From Brachypodius melanocephalos (taxonomy: Eukaryota; Chordata; Aves; Passeriformes; Pycnonotidae), in contig VZSR01000242.1 of assembly GCA_013398615.1 (NCBI GenBank), forward strand, positions 620,001-684,000: a stretch of 64,000 nt of DNA, in the 5' to 3' direction. Under the pieces are notes generated by a model that saw nothing but the letters and a program-made list of their open reading frames with translations, ran no database searches and had not been told where the DNA came from. Shown here in pieces: positions 1 to 9,610 of this stretch; the first letter of the stretch is position 1, and every line of letters begins with the position of its first letter. Made by a program: the position numbers and the translations under genes.

Positions 1-820
1 GTCTACAGCCCTGAAATGGCATCTCCTGGGTCCTGAGCCACAGTCTCAGACTCTTTGGAAAGCACTTGACAGCCACCCCAGCAGCAGCAGTGACTGGGCG
101 GTGGAGCTGGGGCCTCATTCTCCAAGCAGCAGGAGAACAAATCCTGAATTTACAAAGCTGAACCCCAGTTCAGTATCAAAACAGCCCCTGAGCTTCATGA
201 GACCCAAACACCAACAGAGAGGATTTAATGATCCTGTATCTCTCCCCAATAACCTGGAACTTCAAGACAATTTTCTCTTTTCCATTCTCCCGACTTCCCT
301 AAAGAGAACAAGTGAGCCAAATGGACCAGCCTATCAGGAAATCTTGATGCACTTAAATAAGAAAGCAATTAAACACTTTAATAAGGTGAGGGGAGTGCAG
401 GAAGGAAACAATTAAAGAGAGCTCAGGATGACCTTAAAGACTCCCACTATTGTGGCTGAGAAAGTTCCTATTGAGCAAATCTGGGTGAGGATCAGCACCA
501 GCAGCCATCACCTCACAGAGCTCAGGGGCAGCAGATTTGGGCACAGAACCTTCCCCAAACCAACCAACCCTGCCTGTCCCCCCTGGCTGCTTACAGGCAC
601 GGTTTGCCCATGGTTTGGCAGTGAGAAAAGCCAAGGCAGTGCCCAGAGAATCCCTCCCTGGGCAGCAAAGTTGGGTGCACAGACCCCAAGTGTCCCCAGA
701 GGGTCCCAATAGCCACCCACCTCACGTATTGATGACAATAAATGCCTGCACTGCCACGGTGCTTTAACAAGAGGACATCAAAGCCCTGGCAGGCTCAGAA
801 GGCCCTGTGACACCCTTAAC
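1..820. other. Non-coding flank with one unproven exon candidate
   Basis: Mixed-composition DNA without a recognisable gene. On the plus strand a frame is open from 101 to 415. Inside it an acceptor-like AG (128-129) and a donor-like AAG|GTGAGG (exon end 385) could bound an exon at 130-385. The predicted peptide is less biased in composition than most chance frames here, but I recognise no domain and the acceptor has only a weak pyrimidine stretch. A chance open frame is the more likely reading. Confidence 0.3.
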
Positions 821-824
821 AAGT

Positions 825-900
825 ACATTTTTAGTCTCAGTTTTATGGATGAGGAAATTGAGGCTGGGAAGTGAAATGATTTGCCTGCACAACAAAGGAA
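825..900 (+). repeat. MIR-like ancient SINE fragment
   Basis: The core word GATGAGGAAATTGAGGCTGG, preceded by a TTTTA-type lead-in and followed by a GTGAAATGATTTGCCTGCAC stretch, follows the well-known 3' half of amniote MIR elements (tttacagatgaggaaactgaggc, then ttgcccaaggtcaca). Only about 75 bp is recognisable and it is strongly diverged, as expected for an element that predates the bird radiation. The orientation is that of the MIR consensus. Confidence 0.65.
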
Positions 901-1047
901 AGGAAGAGGAGCTGGAAGGAAAAACACAGGAGCTGTGTCTCAACCCCTGCCGAGAGCAGCCCCCGGGGAGCTGCCTCCCTGCCAGGGCTGAGCTCAGACC
1001 ACCCAGCCCCTCCTGGGTGCACAGCCAGCACCGGGAGCTCAGAGATC

Positions 1048-1089
1048 TCCTGAGCTCTCCTGAGCACTCCTGAGCACTCCTGAGCACTC
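1048..1089. repeat. 10-bp tandem repeat, about 4 copies
   Basis: The unit TCCTGAGCAC is repeated about four times, the first copy having CTC in place of CAC. It is a short local expansion with no coding meaning. Confidence 0.85.
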
Positions 1090-1524
1090 TGGATGCTCGT
1101 GCTGAGAGCTGAGACACGGAGCAGAGGCCTCAGTGCAGCGATTACACGGCAAAAGGGCTTTAACAAACAACCGCTGCACAAGGGTTATTTGTTCCTGCAT
1201 CAGCCAAACACCGGGCTGGGGACCTGCAGGCGGCAGCTGCTGTTCTGTGTAATTTGAACAGGCCCCCAAAGAGCAGGGCAGAGGAGGAGCTGCTCCTGCC
1301 CAGCGCCTGCTGCGTGTCCTGCCCGGCCGGGAGCACCCCTGGGTGCAGCGGGAGCAGAAGGAGAGGTTTTACAAAAGGCTGGGCCGGGGGAGGGTGGGAC
1401 AGAGGTGACCCAGGGCAGGGGAGGGCTGGGAGCATCCCTGTCCCCCTGTCTGGCTGTGCAGGGCAGAGCACCCCGGCCCCCACTGGAGCAGCCTCATTGA
1501 CGAGCCTTGTCATCGTTCCTCAAG
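1090..1524. other. GC-rich spacer, no gene seen
   Basis: GC-rich, CpG-poor sequence. Open frames on both strands overlap one another and show no domain. It ends abruptly at the AT-rich block that starts near 1525. Confidence 0.5.
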
Positions 1525-1930
1525 ACTAATTTTTTTAAATTGCAAAATCTTACGGAGCTATTAACCTCAAAAGAGTTTAACATATGGCAGCACGAGTCTC
1601 CCTCTTACCCTAATTATAAGGCTTGCAGTAATGGGGCTGTCTTTTAAGTTACAGCTGCTATGCTTTTGGCTTTTCACTAACATTACATCCTATTAAGGAA
1701 CTACATTTAATGCATGCAAATTGCCAGAACATCGAGTGCCTCGGACCAGCGAGGGGATGCATTTAAGCAACAGCAGCAATATCCCAGGGTCAGGCTCACC
1801 CTGCTGAGAGCTCCCTATGATCCATCAATCAAACTCCACTCATTAATTAACTAATTCATTAAGTATCTTCCTAGATGAAGGTTCTCCAAGGCAGAACATT
1901 GTGTTGACAGCGCTGTCCTGTCAGCACTTA
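1525..1930. promoter_or_regulatory. Candidate conserved non-coding element, AT-rich with POU and homeodomain words
   Basis: A sharply AT-rich 400-bp island between GC-rich flanks. It contains a POU octamer ATGCAAAT (1714-1721), a run of ATTA/TAAT words at 1842-1861, and a perfect 12-bp palindrome GACAGCGCTGTC (1906-1917) that places two TGACAG-like half-sites back to back. Such composition and motif density are typical of developmental enhancers. Conservation is inferred, not measured. Confidence 0.4.
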
Positions 1931-2079
1931 GCAGTACAGGCCCCCCTCCAAGCCCAGACACCCCAGACTCAGGGTGGCCTCAGCAGTGCTCCGTGACCCC
2001 AGCTCCAGGGAAAGAACTGCCCAGTCTGCCCAACCATACCCCAAAAGAGCTGTAAAAGGAGAGTAAACCCCGGGGGGGT

Positions 2080-2150
2080 TCTTCAGGAATAATGATAAAG
2101 TTTGCAAATAAAATGAAATAGTAATTAATTAATTAGTAACAGAGTGTTTG
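2080..2150. promoter_or_regulatory. Short AT-rich island with 14-bp TAAT palindrome
   Basis: This island contains the perfect palindrome TAATTAATTAATTA (2122-2135), overlapping homeodomain-type sites, within about 70 bp of AT-rich sequence. It may be a small regulatory site or simply a short AT repeat. Confidence 0.25.
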
Positions 2151-2438
2151 GAGAAGCAGGAAGGGCCCCCACCGGAGCCAAGGTCTTGCAGCCCACGGTG
2201 AAAGCCACGGTGCTGCTTCCTTCCAGACACAGCCCAGAGCCGTGCTGGGCTCTGCTGGGAACGGCACAGCTTGGAGCCTGGAAAGGCTCTCCCGGGGGAG
2301 TGTTGGGAAAGCCTGCCCTAGCAATGAATGGCATCTTCCTCCTGCATAAACAAACCCGCACCAGGGTGGGAGGGGAGCTGTGCACGCGTGGGTGCTCCCA
2401 AACCTCCTGTGAGCGATGGGTGCCGTGGGACCTCACCC

Positions 2439-2545
2439 GCTGTCACCCCGGGTCCCCATCCTGCTGTCACCTCGAGCCCCCACCCCGCTGTCACCTCGGG
2501 TCCCCATCCCACTGTCACCCCGGGTCTCCACCCCACTGTCACCCC
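2439..2545. repeat. 24-bp minisatellite, about 4.5 copies
   Basis: The unit is roughly GCTGTCACCCCGGGTCCCCA plus four more bases, and adjacent copies differ by one to four substitutions (CTCGAG for CCCGGG, ACTG for GCTG). Because 24 is a multiple of three, it keeps reading frames open on both strands and creates false proline/serine-rich ORFs. Confidence 0.85.
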
Positions 2546-3611
2546 CTGCCACGGCTCCCCGAGCCCACGGCCTTCCTGGAGCACGGGACCCCCCCAGCCC
2601 TGGCTGCAGCCCAAGGATTAATTTACTTTCCCAAGGCTGCAGTTCAACCAGGCACATGAAAACGGAGCGGGAGCCGCTGCCAAGACCCTGGTCTAGACAG
2701 GGGCTCCGACCCGGCATGTTTCCTCCCGTTCCTGCAGCTCCCAGGGCTGATAAAATCCAGCCCTCCAGCCCCCCCATCCCTTCCCCACCGGGCTCCCACC
2801 CTCCCGTGGCCGCAGCAGAGGCAGCGTGTGCTAATGGTCACCTCTGCAGCAGCCCCCGCTCCCTGAAGAAAAACCTCCTGGCTTCGGTGCCACAGGCTGT
2901 AATACTGAAAATGGCTGTAAATGTGAGAAATTGGCACATTGTAGTCCGACAAGACAATTTTTGAATTGCTGCATGCAGCTGTGCAGTTCTGGATGCGACG
3001 CTGCCTGCATCCTAAGCTGGGAGCTGGAGATAACAAAACCAGTCCGGGGCTGGAGTTTCCTTTCTGCTGGTCCGGCAGAAGGAAGCAGAGTGACCCCAGA
3101 GCACAGATCACTGCAGGCTGAGCACGGGGTGCTCGATCCACACAACATCCCTGTTATTTGAAGAGCAGCTTTTCTGCGAGGCCTTTCTGCCTGTGTGCTC
3201 TGAAGAGTCAGAATTCCAGAATAAATAAATTGTGGCAAGATGAGATGGTGAAAGAAAAGAAATTGGTATCTGGTGGAAGGAGAAAAACAAACCCTCATTT
3301 AACCAGCCATAAGGAACCACTTCACGCCTCGTTTCTCCCGGTGAGCAGGGAGCGGGGAGGGTTTGTGGATAATACCTGGAAGTCAGGCACCTTTCCCGAG
3401 CCACAATTTTACTGTAATGTTCTTCTTCGGGGAAGCCAACAAGCCCGGCTCATTAAATTTTAGTGTGATCTTCGTAGCCCTCTGCACTGTTTGATTAAAA
3501 TTTAATAACTGATTTTGGTGGCTTTTCTGGAGTCTCGTCCATCCCACCCGCAGCTCTGGGCTGCTCTGGGGGGCTGTGGGGCAGGAGGTGGCAGGGTTGG
3601 TTTGCAGAGTG
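2546..3611. other. Non-coding spacer, nothing specific seen
   Basis: GC-rich to 2880, then more AT-rich between about 2880 and 3520. Overlapping open frames on both strands have no recognisable domains. I see no repeat family here. Confidence 0.45.
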
Positions 3612-3797
3612 GGGCTCAGGGAAAGGTTCTTCCCTCCGAGGGTGCTGGCACTGCCCAGGCTCCCCAGGGAAGCTCCAGGAGGGTTTGGACAGCGCTCCAG
3701 GGATGCACAGTGGGGATTGTTTGGGTGTCTGTGCAGGGACAGGAGCTGGACTGGATGATCTCCCTTCCAACACGGGAGATTCCAGGTTTCTGGGAAA
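3612..3797 (+). mobile_element. CR1 LINE 3'-end fragment, passerine-type
   Basis: The order of words follows the 3' untranslated end of avian CR1: a 'gttcttccctccgagggtg' start, a GGCACTGCCCAGGCTCCCCA block, GGTTTGGACAGCGCTCCAGG, a GGGATTGTTTGGGTGTCTG block, then GAGCTGGACTGGATGATC and CCCTTCCAAC. The version with 'gggattgtttgggtgtctgtgcaggg' is one I associate with songbird CR1 subfamilies. It is 5'-truncated, as nearly all avian CR1 copies are, and the terminal short repeat is decayed. The fragment lacks the reverse transcriptase region. Confidence 0.85.
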
Positions 3798-4586
3798 GCC
3801 TGGGCAGCCAAGCCCTGGTCCTTCCCGTGATGAGCTGGAGCTCCTCAGTGCCAGGAGTCGGGTTGGAGCACAGCGCAGCTCCAGCTGCATGGAAATGCTC
3901 TCGGGGAAGCTCCAGCTCAACGAGCAGGGTTTGCCGAGGTGTCTGTGTGTGCACTGAGATGAGGAATGGCCCGGAGCTGTTTGTCTCCAGCATGTAATGA
4001 AAGGCTTTGTTTATCGCAGTGTGAGCGCCGCGAGTTCCAGGTGTGGGTGATGCCGAGAGAACGCGGCTCCTTCGGCATCCCGGGGCTCTGCTCACACACC
4101 AGGCAGGGAATCCTCAGGTAAAACTCAGCCTGAGCTCCTTCAGGGACCCCCAGCGCAGATCCTGAGCCATGAGCCACCCTGTGAAGCTCTGGGTGAGGGG
4201 CTCAGGCTCTGCAGTGCCCCTGAGTGCCCGAATCCCAGGAATGAGGGGAGATCTGTGCACCCCCAGATCCCCTCGGGTGACCTTTGCAGGCTGGCACTGT
4301 CCCTGTCCCTGTCCCCGTCCCAGTGTGGGATAACACGACCCTCCAACCTTGCCAGCCCCTGTGCATGGCATGGGGGAACTTGCCACGTTTTGGGGTGTTG
4401 CAGAGAAATGGGAATTTATAGTTGGGAGGGTGAGTGAACCACAGAGCCCCCATCCCTCAGAGCCCTGGGGACAGCCCCACACCTCCCCCAGGGCAGCACG
4501 GCTGGAGCAGTCACCAAACTGGCAGCCTTTCACTTGACCTCCTTTCTGTGGAGCTACAGTGAACCTTTCTTCTCTTCCCCTCCTTC
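3798..4586. other. Non-coding spacer, nothing specific seen
   Basis: No gene recognised. A donor-like GTGAGT occurs at 4430 but no matching acceptor or open coding frame supports an exon. Confidence 0.45.
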
Positions 4587-4610
4587 TTTTTTTTTTTTTT
4601 TTTTTTTTTT
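4587..4610. repeat. Homopolymer run, 24 T
   Basis: An uninterrupted T24 run. No retrocopy body is recognisable on the side where a minus-strand poly(A) tail would join, so I treat it as a mononucleotide microsatellite. Confidence 0.9.
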
Positions 4611-4904
4611 CCCCACAAAAAAGAATCTGAAGCCATTTCCAGTATTACAGCTTTTGCTGCATAAACCAGGGGGATTTTCTTCAGGGAGCAAAAAATTGAT
4701 TCCAAGGTTTCCATTAAGTGACATTAGCACAGCACGGCCTCTTCCAAGGGCTGAGCTTGGCAGTGAGTGTGTTGTAAAAGAAATGGGGTCTTTGCAAGGC
4801 CTGACTTTGGTGGAATTGGGCTGCAACAGCCTCGTTAAGCTGCTTTTATAGTGGGGCATGGCAGCTGCTCTCTGAGGAGGCTCTGCTGCCACTGGGATTC
4901 CCTG

Positions 4905-5006
4905 TCCCTTTTCCCCCTTTCCCTTTTCCCTTTCCCCCTTTCCCTTTTCCCTTTTCCCTTTTCCCTTTTCCCTTTTCCCTTTTCCCTTTTCCCTTTCCCT
5001 TTCCCT
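4905..5006. repeat. (CCCTTTT)n microsatellite, 102-nt pure pyrimidine tract
   Basis: Every base from 4905 to 5006 is C or T, mostly as CCCTTTT units with some CCCTTT and CCCCCTTT variants. The minus strand reads as more than ten GGG triplets separated mostly by three or four A. That geometry permits G-quadruplexes, and the strand asymmetry permits triplex DNA. Confidence 0.95.
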
Positions 5007-5164
5007 GTCCCATTCCCTGTCCCTGGACTCTGCTGCCAGCAGTGCTGGCGCTGGCAGGGAGGGCAGTGATTGACACCACAGTGATGATGACGAGGCTTCA
5101 CCTTGGCACGGCAGTGATTGTGCCAGACAGAGCTGTTTAAATACCACCAGACAGAGTGTTACTC

Positions 5165-5280
5165 ACAGGAAAACGAGGCCTTAAATGTCATTATTTGTGT
5201 CATTATTAATAGCCCCTAATTGTGTTCTCTAATCATCATGAAATTATGTTAATATTAATATTCACATCAAAACTGCCTGG
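5165..5280. promoter_or_regulatory. AT-rich candidate regulatory block
   Basis: About 115 bp dense in ATTA/TAAT words (several near 5190-5265), following a GC-rich, repeat-bearing segment. Homeodomain-type words suggest an enhancer piece, but no boundary or conservation can be shown from sequence alone. Confidence 0.25.
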
Positions 5281-5294
5281 GGAAGGAGGAGAAC

Positions 5295-5316
5295 TTTTTT
5301 TTTTTAAAAAAAAAAA
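5295..5316. repeat. T11A11 perfect palindrome
   Basis: Eleven T are followed directly by eleven A, a 22-bp self-complementary sequence and a strong bent or cruciform-prone tract. Confidence 0.95.
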
Positions 5317-5667
5317 CAACCCAGCCGTACTCTGTGTCAATCCACATTAATGGGAAACACTTGCCTGGTGTGCTGGAGACACGGATCACTGCAGGGAATT
5401 CTCTGTGCCTGCCAGCCCTGGGAAAGGCCCTGCCTGCTGCCATCCAGGGACATCTGACACCCTTAGACCCCATCGCTGTTCTGTGAGGAGCTCAATTCCA
5501 TCCAGGAGTGCTTCCAACAAATCTGCTGGAGGGAAGGAAGCCAGATCCTTTACTTACACTGGGAAATCTCAGAGCTGCAGGAATATCACAACGTTTTGTA
5601 GCAATACTGGCTTTTGGTATATGTTTTTGCTCTGCTGAGTTTATTCTTTTCATTGTGTTTTTGCCAG

Positions 5668-5891
5668 CATGAAAATCCACCGAGAGAACAGCAACAGTGT
5701 GAGCCCACCAAAGAAACCTCTGGAAAAAGCCTTCCAAAGGCTTTTATTCATTAACTTCAATGACTGCTGCTCAAGAACTGAACCCTGGGATGCTGAGGAC
5801 ATTTGGCGCCCTGGACCATCATTACAGTTGTTTTCTCAGCTCTCCAAGGGCCACATTGAAACCTTTACCACTCCACAGCCCCATTCCCCAG
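5668..5891 (+). other. Possible unassigned exon (acceptor and donor both present)
   Basis: A long T-rich stretch (5640-5664) ends in CAG (AG at 5666-5667), a textbook 3' splice site. At 5892 CCCAG|GTGATG resembles a donor. Between them one plus-strand frame stays open from the ATG at 5669 for about 74 codons up to the donor and continues to 5947. The peptide shows no family I recognise. It could be an exon of a non-coding transcript, a rapidly evolving coding exon, or chance. Confidence 0.2.
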
Positions 5892-6354
5892 GTGATGCCC
5901 ACCTGCCCCGGGGCTGCAGCCTCTGCCCTCACCACCTCCTGTCCTGACCATCAGATGTCCTGGATGAAGGACAAGGAACCTTTTTTTTTTCTCTGGAAAG
6001 AAATGGTAATCAGAAGAAACGGCTTTCTCTGCAATTTTCTCCATTTTCCAAGCACCTCTACTTGCGAGTACCCAAACGCCTGGCTTAATAAAACAGAGGT
6101 TTCAGAGTGGCAACTATTATACCTCGAGTTAAATATAACTCAGAGCTTGAAAATAACTCCAGAGCACAGGCACAGGGAGCTGACAGGGGGATGGTTTGGA
6201 GAACAGCTCCAACAGGGCCTTTCTGGGTGTGCAGGCAGCACAGGAGCTTCCCCTGCCTTCCCTCACCAGCTGCACTGCCAGCCCCGGCCCGGGCAGCTTC
6301 AAATCCCCCTTTCCCTGGGGGTCGGGGGAAGGAACTTTGCGAAGGTGTTTAACA
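5892..6354. other. Non-coding spacer
   Basis: No recognised repeat or gene. A plus-strand frame open across 5760-6365 overlaps a minus-strand frame and has no domain. Confidence 0.4.
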
Positions 6355-6500
6355 CTTCCATGTGAATGATTTTCCATAAAATATTAATGACGTAGATATA
6401 ACCTAATTGAGTCCTTAGGGCAATAACCTCTGACAAAACGGCCCTGATTAGGAGATAATTGACTGTGGGAATGGTGGTTAGAGAGCTTAATGTTGGCAAG
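6355..6500. promoter_or_regulatory. AT-rich candidate element with CRE-like site
   Basis: An AT-rich 145-bp block holding ATATTAATGACGTAG-type sequence (TGACGT at 6388-6393) and several ATTA/GATA-type words (for example AGATAATTGA). This is a candidate enhancer from composition and motif density only. Confidence 0.3.
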
Positions 6501-6764
6501 GTCCATTATCTGGGGATAACGACCCCCTTCTGCCAGGTGCCAGGGCCATTAGGGGGGCTTTTGGGGGAATAAATCCTCCCTCACCTCTTCTGTCCAATAC
6601 TTTAGAAGTGATTCTGGTATCCTGTGATTGGATGGGGCTGGAAGGGTGAAAGTCCTGGCTCTTTTCCTGGTCCTAAGCGCCCGGGACAAACACAAAGTTT
6701 GGTGTTTTCCCAAAACCAAACGTTTTCCGTGCTTTCCCCCAGACCTGCACATACAGGGACATTC

Positions 6765-6965
6765 AAGAAAGCATTAATATAAACCACCATTGACTTCAAT
6801 TTATATTAATACACTGTGCAGTGAACTGAGGTGGCTGATTCACAATCCTCATCAGATTTCAGTGCGCCGGGTAAATCAGCTCCCCTGGTTCACTGTAGTT
6901 TAATTATAAGCAAATTGCAAGTGAATTAAGATAAATCGAATTAGAACCACTCTAATACTGAACAA
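6765..6965. promoter_or_regulatory. AT-rich candidate element with inverted repeats
   Basis: The block opens with an 11-bp perfect inverted repeat, ATTAATATAAA (6773-6783) against TTTATATTAAT (6800-6810), around a 16-nt loop that contains CATTGACTTCAAT. A second pair, CAGTGAAC near 6819-6826 and GTTCACTG near 6888-6895, spans about 60 bp. The rest is rich in AATTA and GCAAATTGCAAG words. It may be a regulatory element or an old palindromic repeat. Confidence 0.35.
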
Positions 6966-7137
6966 AAACGCCCACCGAGGAATCTGTGGAAGTTTAACTA
7001 CTCCACTTGGAGAGGTGACTTGGGACACATCGGCCAGGCCCGCGGTGATGCTGGGGCTGAGCAGGGGCTGGCTCTGAAAGGATGCTGCGGATTTGAGAGA
7101 GCAGCAGGAGCTCGGCACTGACCCTGGCAGCTCCCTC

Positions 7138-7162
7138 GGTCCGATCCGATCCGGTCCGGTCC
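7138..7162. repeat. Pentamer repeat GGTCC/GATCC, 5 copies
   Basis: The order is GGTCC, GATCC, GATCC, GGTCC, GGTCC. Every junction makes a CpG, so the array is a compact CpG cluster inside the island. Confidence 0.9.
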
Positions 7163-7548
7163 GTGCGGCCACTGGACCTCAGGGCCGGCTGCTCTGGGAG
7201 CCGGGGAGCAGAGCCAGAGCAGCGAACGGGAGCTTGAAAGCAGGGGAGAGGAGGAGCTGGAGCAGACTGCTGCGGCACAAATTGGAAGCTGGGGTGGCTC
7301 TTTCTTCTTCTCCTTCTTTCTTCCCTCCCAGGGAAGTGTCATTTGTACAAATTGCCCGTCCGTGCCAGCTTGGGAGAGACCTCACAAGGGAAACCTGGAG
7401 CCTTCCCCGCTTTTCATGTGAGCGGATGCCCCTTTTATTTCCGAGCAAGGAGTAAGTGGAGAAGAAAGGAGCTCCTGTCAGCCTCCGGGAGACAAATTGC
7501 TTCCTGCAGCCCGAGGTGCCTCCGCTGTAACAACCGCCCGCTCCGGAG

Positions 7549-7554
7549 GTGAGC
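7549..7554 (+). other. Donor-like splice site in CpG island
   Basis: GGAG|GTGAGC agrees closely with the vertebrate 5' splice site. If the CpG island is a promoter, 7548 could end an untranslated first exon. No acceptor is identified, so this is a hint only. Confidence 0.2.
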
Positions 7555-7780
7555 CGAGCTGCCCCCAGCCTCTCCCCTCTCCCCGGCTCAGCTTTTAAAC
7601 CGAGCCCCGGATAATAACCAGCCCTCGCTTTCACTTTTATCAGGCCACGATGATTTACGGGGCCGCTGCTGGAGGCGCAAGCGGCGCCGCAGCCCCGGGG
7701 GCCGGAGCAGCGCGGTGCCGGAGGGGCTGACCCGGGATGCCCGGGGTTAAACACCGCTGCCGTGCCCCCTCCGCCGCTCC

Positions 7781-7836
7781 GATGGGCTCTTATCTCCCCG
7801 GGCTCTCCGATGGGCTCTTATCTCCCCGGGCTCTCC
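7781..7836. repeat. Exact tandem duplication of a 28-bp GATA-containing unit
   Basis: Two identical 28-bp copies (7781-7808 and 7809-7836) each carry CTTATCTCCC, which reads as AGATAAG (a GATA-factor site) on the minus strand. Identity of the copies implies a recent duplication. Confidence 0.9.
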
Positions 7837-7973
7837 CCTCCCGAGGGCAGCTGGGCAGCAGGGCATCCGGAGGGCTGCGAGCCATAAAGTTATTAAAACA
7901 GCGGAGGCAACAAAGCGGCGCGGCTTCCCCGCTGCTCTGACATTTCCAGAGGGTGAAAGGTAAAAACACGCTC

Positions 7974-7980
7974 TATAAAA
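7974..7980 (+). promoter_or_regulatory. TATA-box-like sequence TATAAAA inside CpG island
   Basis: CTCTATAAAAACCC lies in otherwise GC-rich DNA and would predict initiation near 8003-8012 on the plus strand. TATAAAA is infrequent in such a CpG-rich background, which makes it more suggestive than in AT-rich DNA. No coding start downstream is convincing. Confidence 0.3.
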
Positions 7981-8434
7981 ACCCAGCCCGGGGTTTGCGG
8001 CTGCTGCCGGAGCTCTCGGAGCAGCTAATTAAACGGGAGGGGCAAAGCCACGGAGAAACTTCCAGCCAGCAAATCAAAGGGCAGCCCGGCAGGGAGCGGG
8101 GAGTGCGGGAAGGACACCCCTTCTCTCCTTTGAACCTCCTCTTTTGGGGAAAAGCGGCAGCGGGGCTTGGCGTCACCGAGAGGCTCCATCACAGCCCCTA
8201 ATTATCCCCCCGAACTCAGAGCGTCGAGGCCGGGAGCCAAACCCCAGGGAAAAGCGCTGCTGACGGCAGAGCAGCTCGGGCAATGGCTCATTCCCATTCC
8301 CACACTGCACCCCCGGTTCTGCTGGTTCCTGCCCCACTTTGTGACCCCACCTAGGGGGATGGAGGCTCCTCCTGCCCCTCTGCACCGACACATCCCCGTG
8401 TGGGATTGATCTGTGCCAGCTGTCCGCCCGCCCC

Positions 8435-8565
8435 CCATCGCCAATGGCCTCATTAGTTAGCCAAAGGGGCTGCCGGAGTCAATTTATGACATGGAATAGT
8501 GAAAAACCAGCAAGATCAATAATTCTGCAGGGTCAGGGGTGAGTTCAGGTAACTAATGAGCTCAA
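8435..8565. promoter_or_regulatory. AT-rich candidate element beside the CpG island
   Basis: It starts with a CCAAT (8441-8445) and continues with CATTAGTTAG, CAATTTATGACATGG, CAAGATCAATAATT and AACTAATGAGC words. It sits 150 bp from the CpG island, consistent with a proximal regulatory element, though this is inferred only from content. Confidence 0.35.
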
Positions 8566-9439
8566 AAGCCCCGTTCCCGGCATCGGGCCTCGTGCTCCAT
8601 CCCTGCTCGGCAGCATTCCATTGGGATGAGGCATCCTGTGCTCGCTGCTCCCCCAGAGCATCCCGGGCTGCACTTCCCCCGCGGGACTGTGCCACCGGTC
8701 ACCTCCTCCAGGGAAGGAACGTGGTGCCCAGAGCTCCAGAGCTCACGTAGGGAGAGGGCAGATGTGGCAAGAGACTCCCTGGATCCGCCTGTGCTGGGAA
8801 GAGACAAATGTGATGGAAGTGGCTCAGCAGTGTCCCTGTCAAAGACATCCTGCAGCTGTGTGAAGGCTCGAGAGTGGAGCCAGACAGGTTTGGATGAGTC
8901 AGGAGGTGGGAGTGATCCATGGCAGGAGTGATGGAGGGTTTCCTGTTCTGGAAATCCGGGGAGGGATTTGTTCTTTTGAAGCCTGCTGGAGTTCACGCAG
9001 GAGTTAATCTGGAGCAGCCAAACGTACAGGGCTGAGCACAGAGGGATCCCAAAGGTTCCCTCTGATCCATGATCCAAAACCACGGGCCCCCTGTGACACG
9101 GGCTGCTGTAAAGCCTCTTGCCAAGGATCTCTGTTCAGTGGTAATTCCTATTACAGCTGATTTCTACCGTGTGGCTGCACACCCCGTGGTTTACAAGAGC
9201 TCCGGAGCACTGGCAGAGAGCAAAAAATGGCAGTTTGGAAAAATAACCACAGAATGGCGGATGTGGTTTTTTGAACTTTCCCCATCAAATTATGGCACAA
9301 GAGGAATCAGAGGATGCTCTCCATGCCCACCCTGGCTCACAGCCACCCATCCATCCTCCCTCCCACCCAGCCTGTGCTTCAGGGCACACACACCTCCCTT
9401 CCATCTTCCCTGTCTCTTGCTGTTGTTTTTCCCCAATAT
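8566..9439. other. Non-coding spacer, nothing specific seen
   Basis: GC-moderate DNA with overlapping open frames on both strands and no recognisable domain. An AP-1 word TGAGTCA occurs near 8894. Confidence 0.4.
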
Positions 9440-9610
9440 AAATTTTGCATTTCTAGCCTGCTTGTCATATTTCCTACCGGATTGGGTGTTTAATTAAAAT
9501 CATAATTAAAATTGATCTCCTCATTAGCATGCACCTGCTCTGCTGCTCGCGTCCTGGCATTTAATTATACGCTGAAGATGTCAAGTCTGACAGGCGAGAA
9601 CGAGACCCCG
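9440..9610. promoter_or_regulatory. AT-rich candidate element with TTTAATTAAA palindrome
   Basis: It holds TTTAATTAAA (9489-9498), a nearby CATAATTAAAATTGATC, CATTAGCATG and CATTTAATTATACGC, in a block bounded by GC-rich DNA. Homeodomain-type words dominate. Candidate enhancer only. Confidence 0.35.

Larger units (their letters stand above)
7090..8290. promoter_or_regulatory. CpG island, candidate promoter region
   Basis: About 1.2 kb of GC-rich DNA in which CpG is not depleted, for example many CpG per 60 bases near 7141-7170, 7670-7740 and 8230-8280. It includes a GGTCC/GATCC pentamer run (7138-7162), a donor-like GGAG|GTGAGC (exon end 7548), a duplicated 28-bp unit (7781-7836) and a TATA box (7974-7980). 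Such islands mark promoters or CpG-rich developmental enhancers in vertebrates. Which gene it would serve is unknown, and transcription direction is not proven. Confidence 0.65.
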
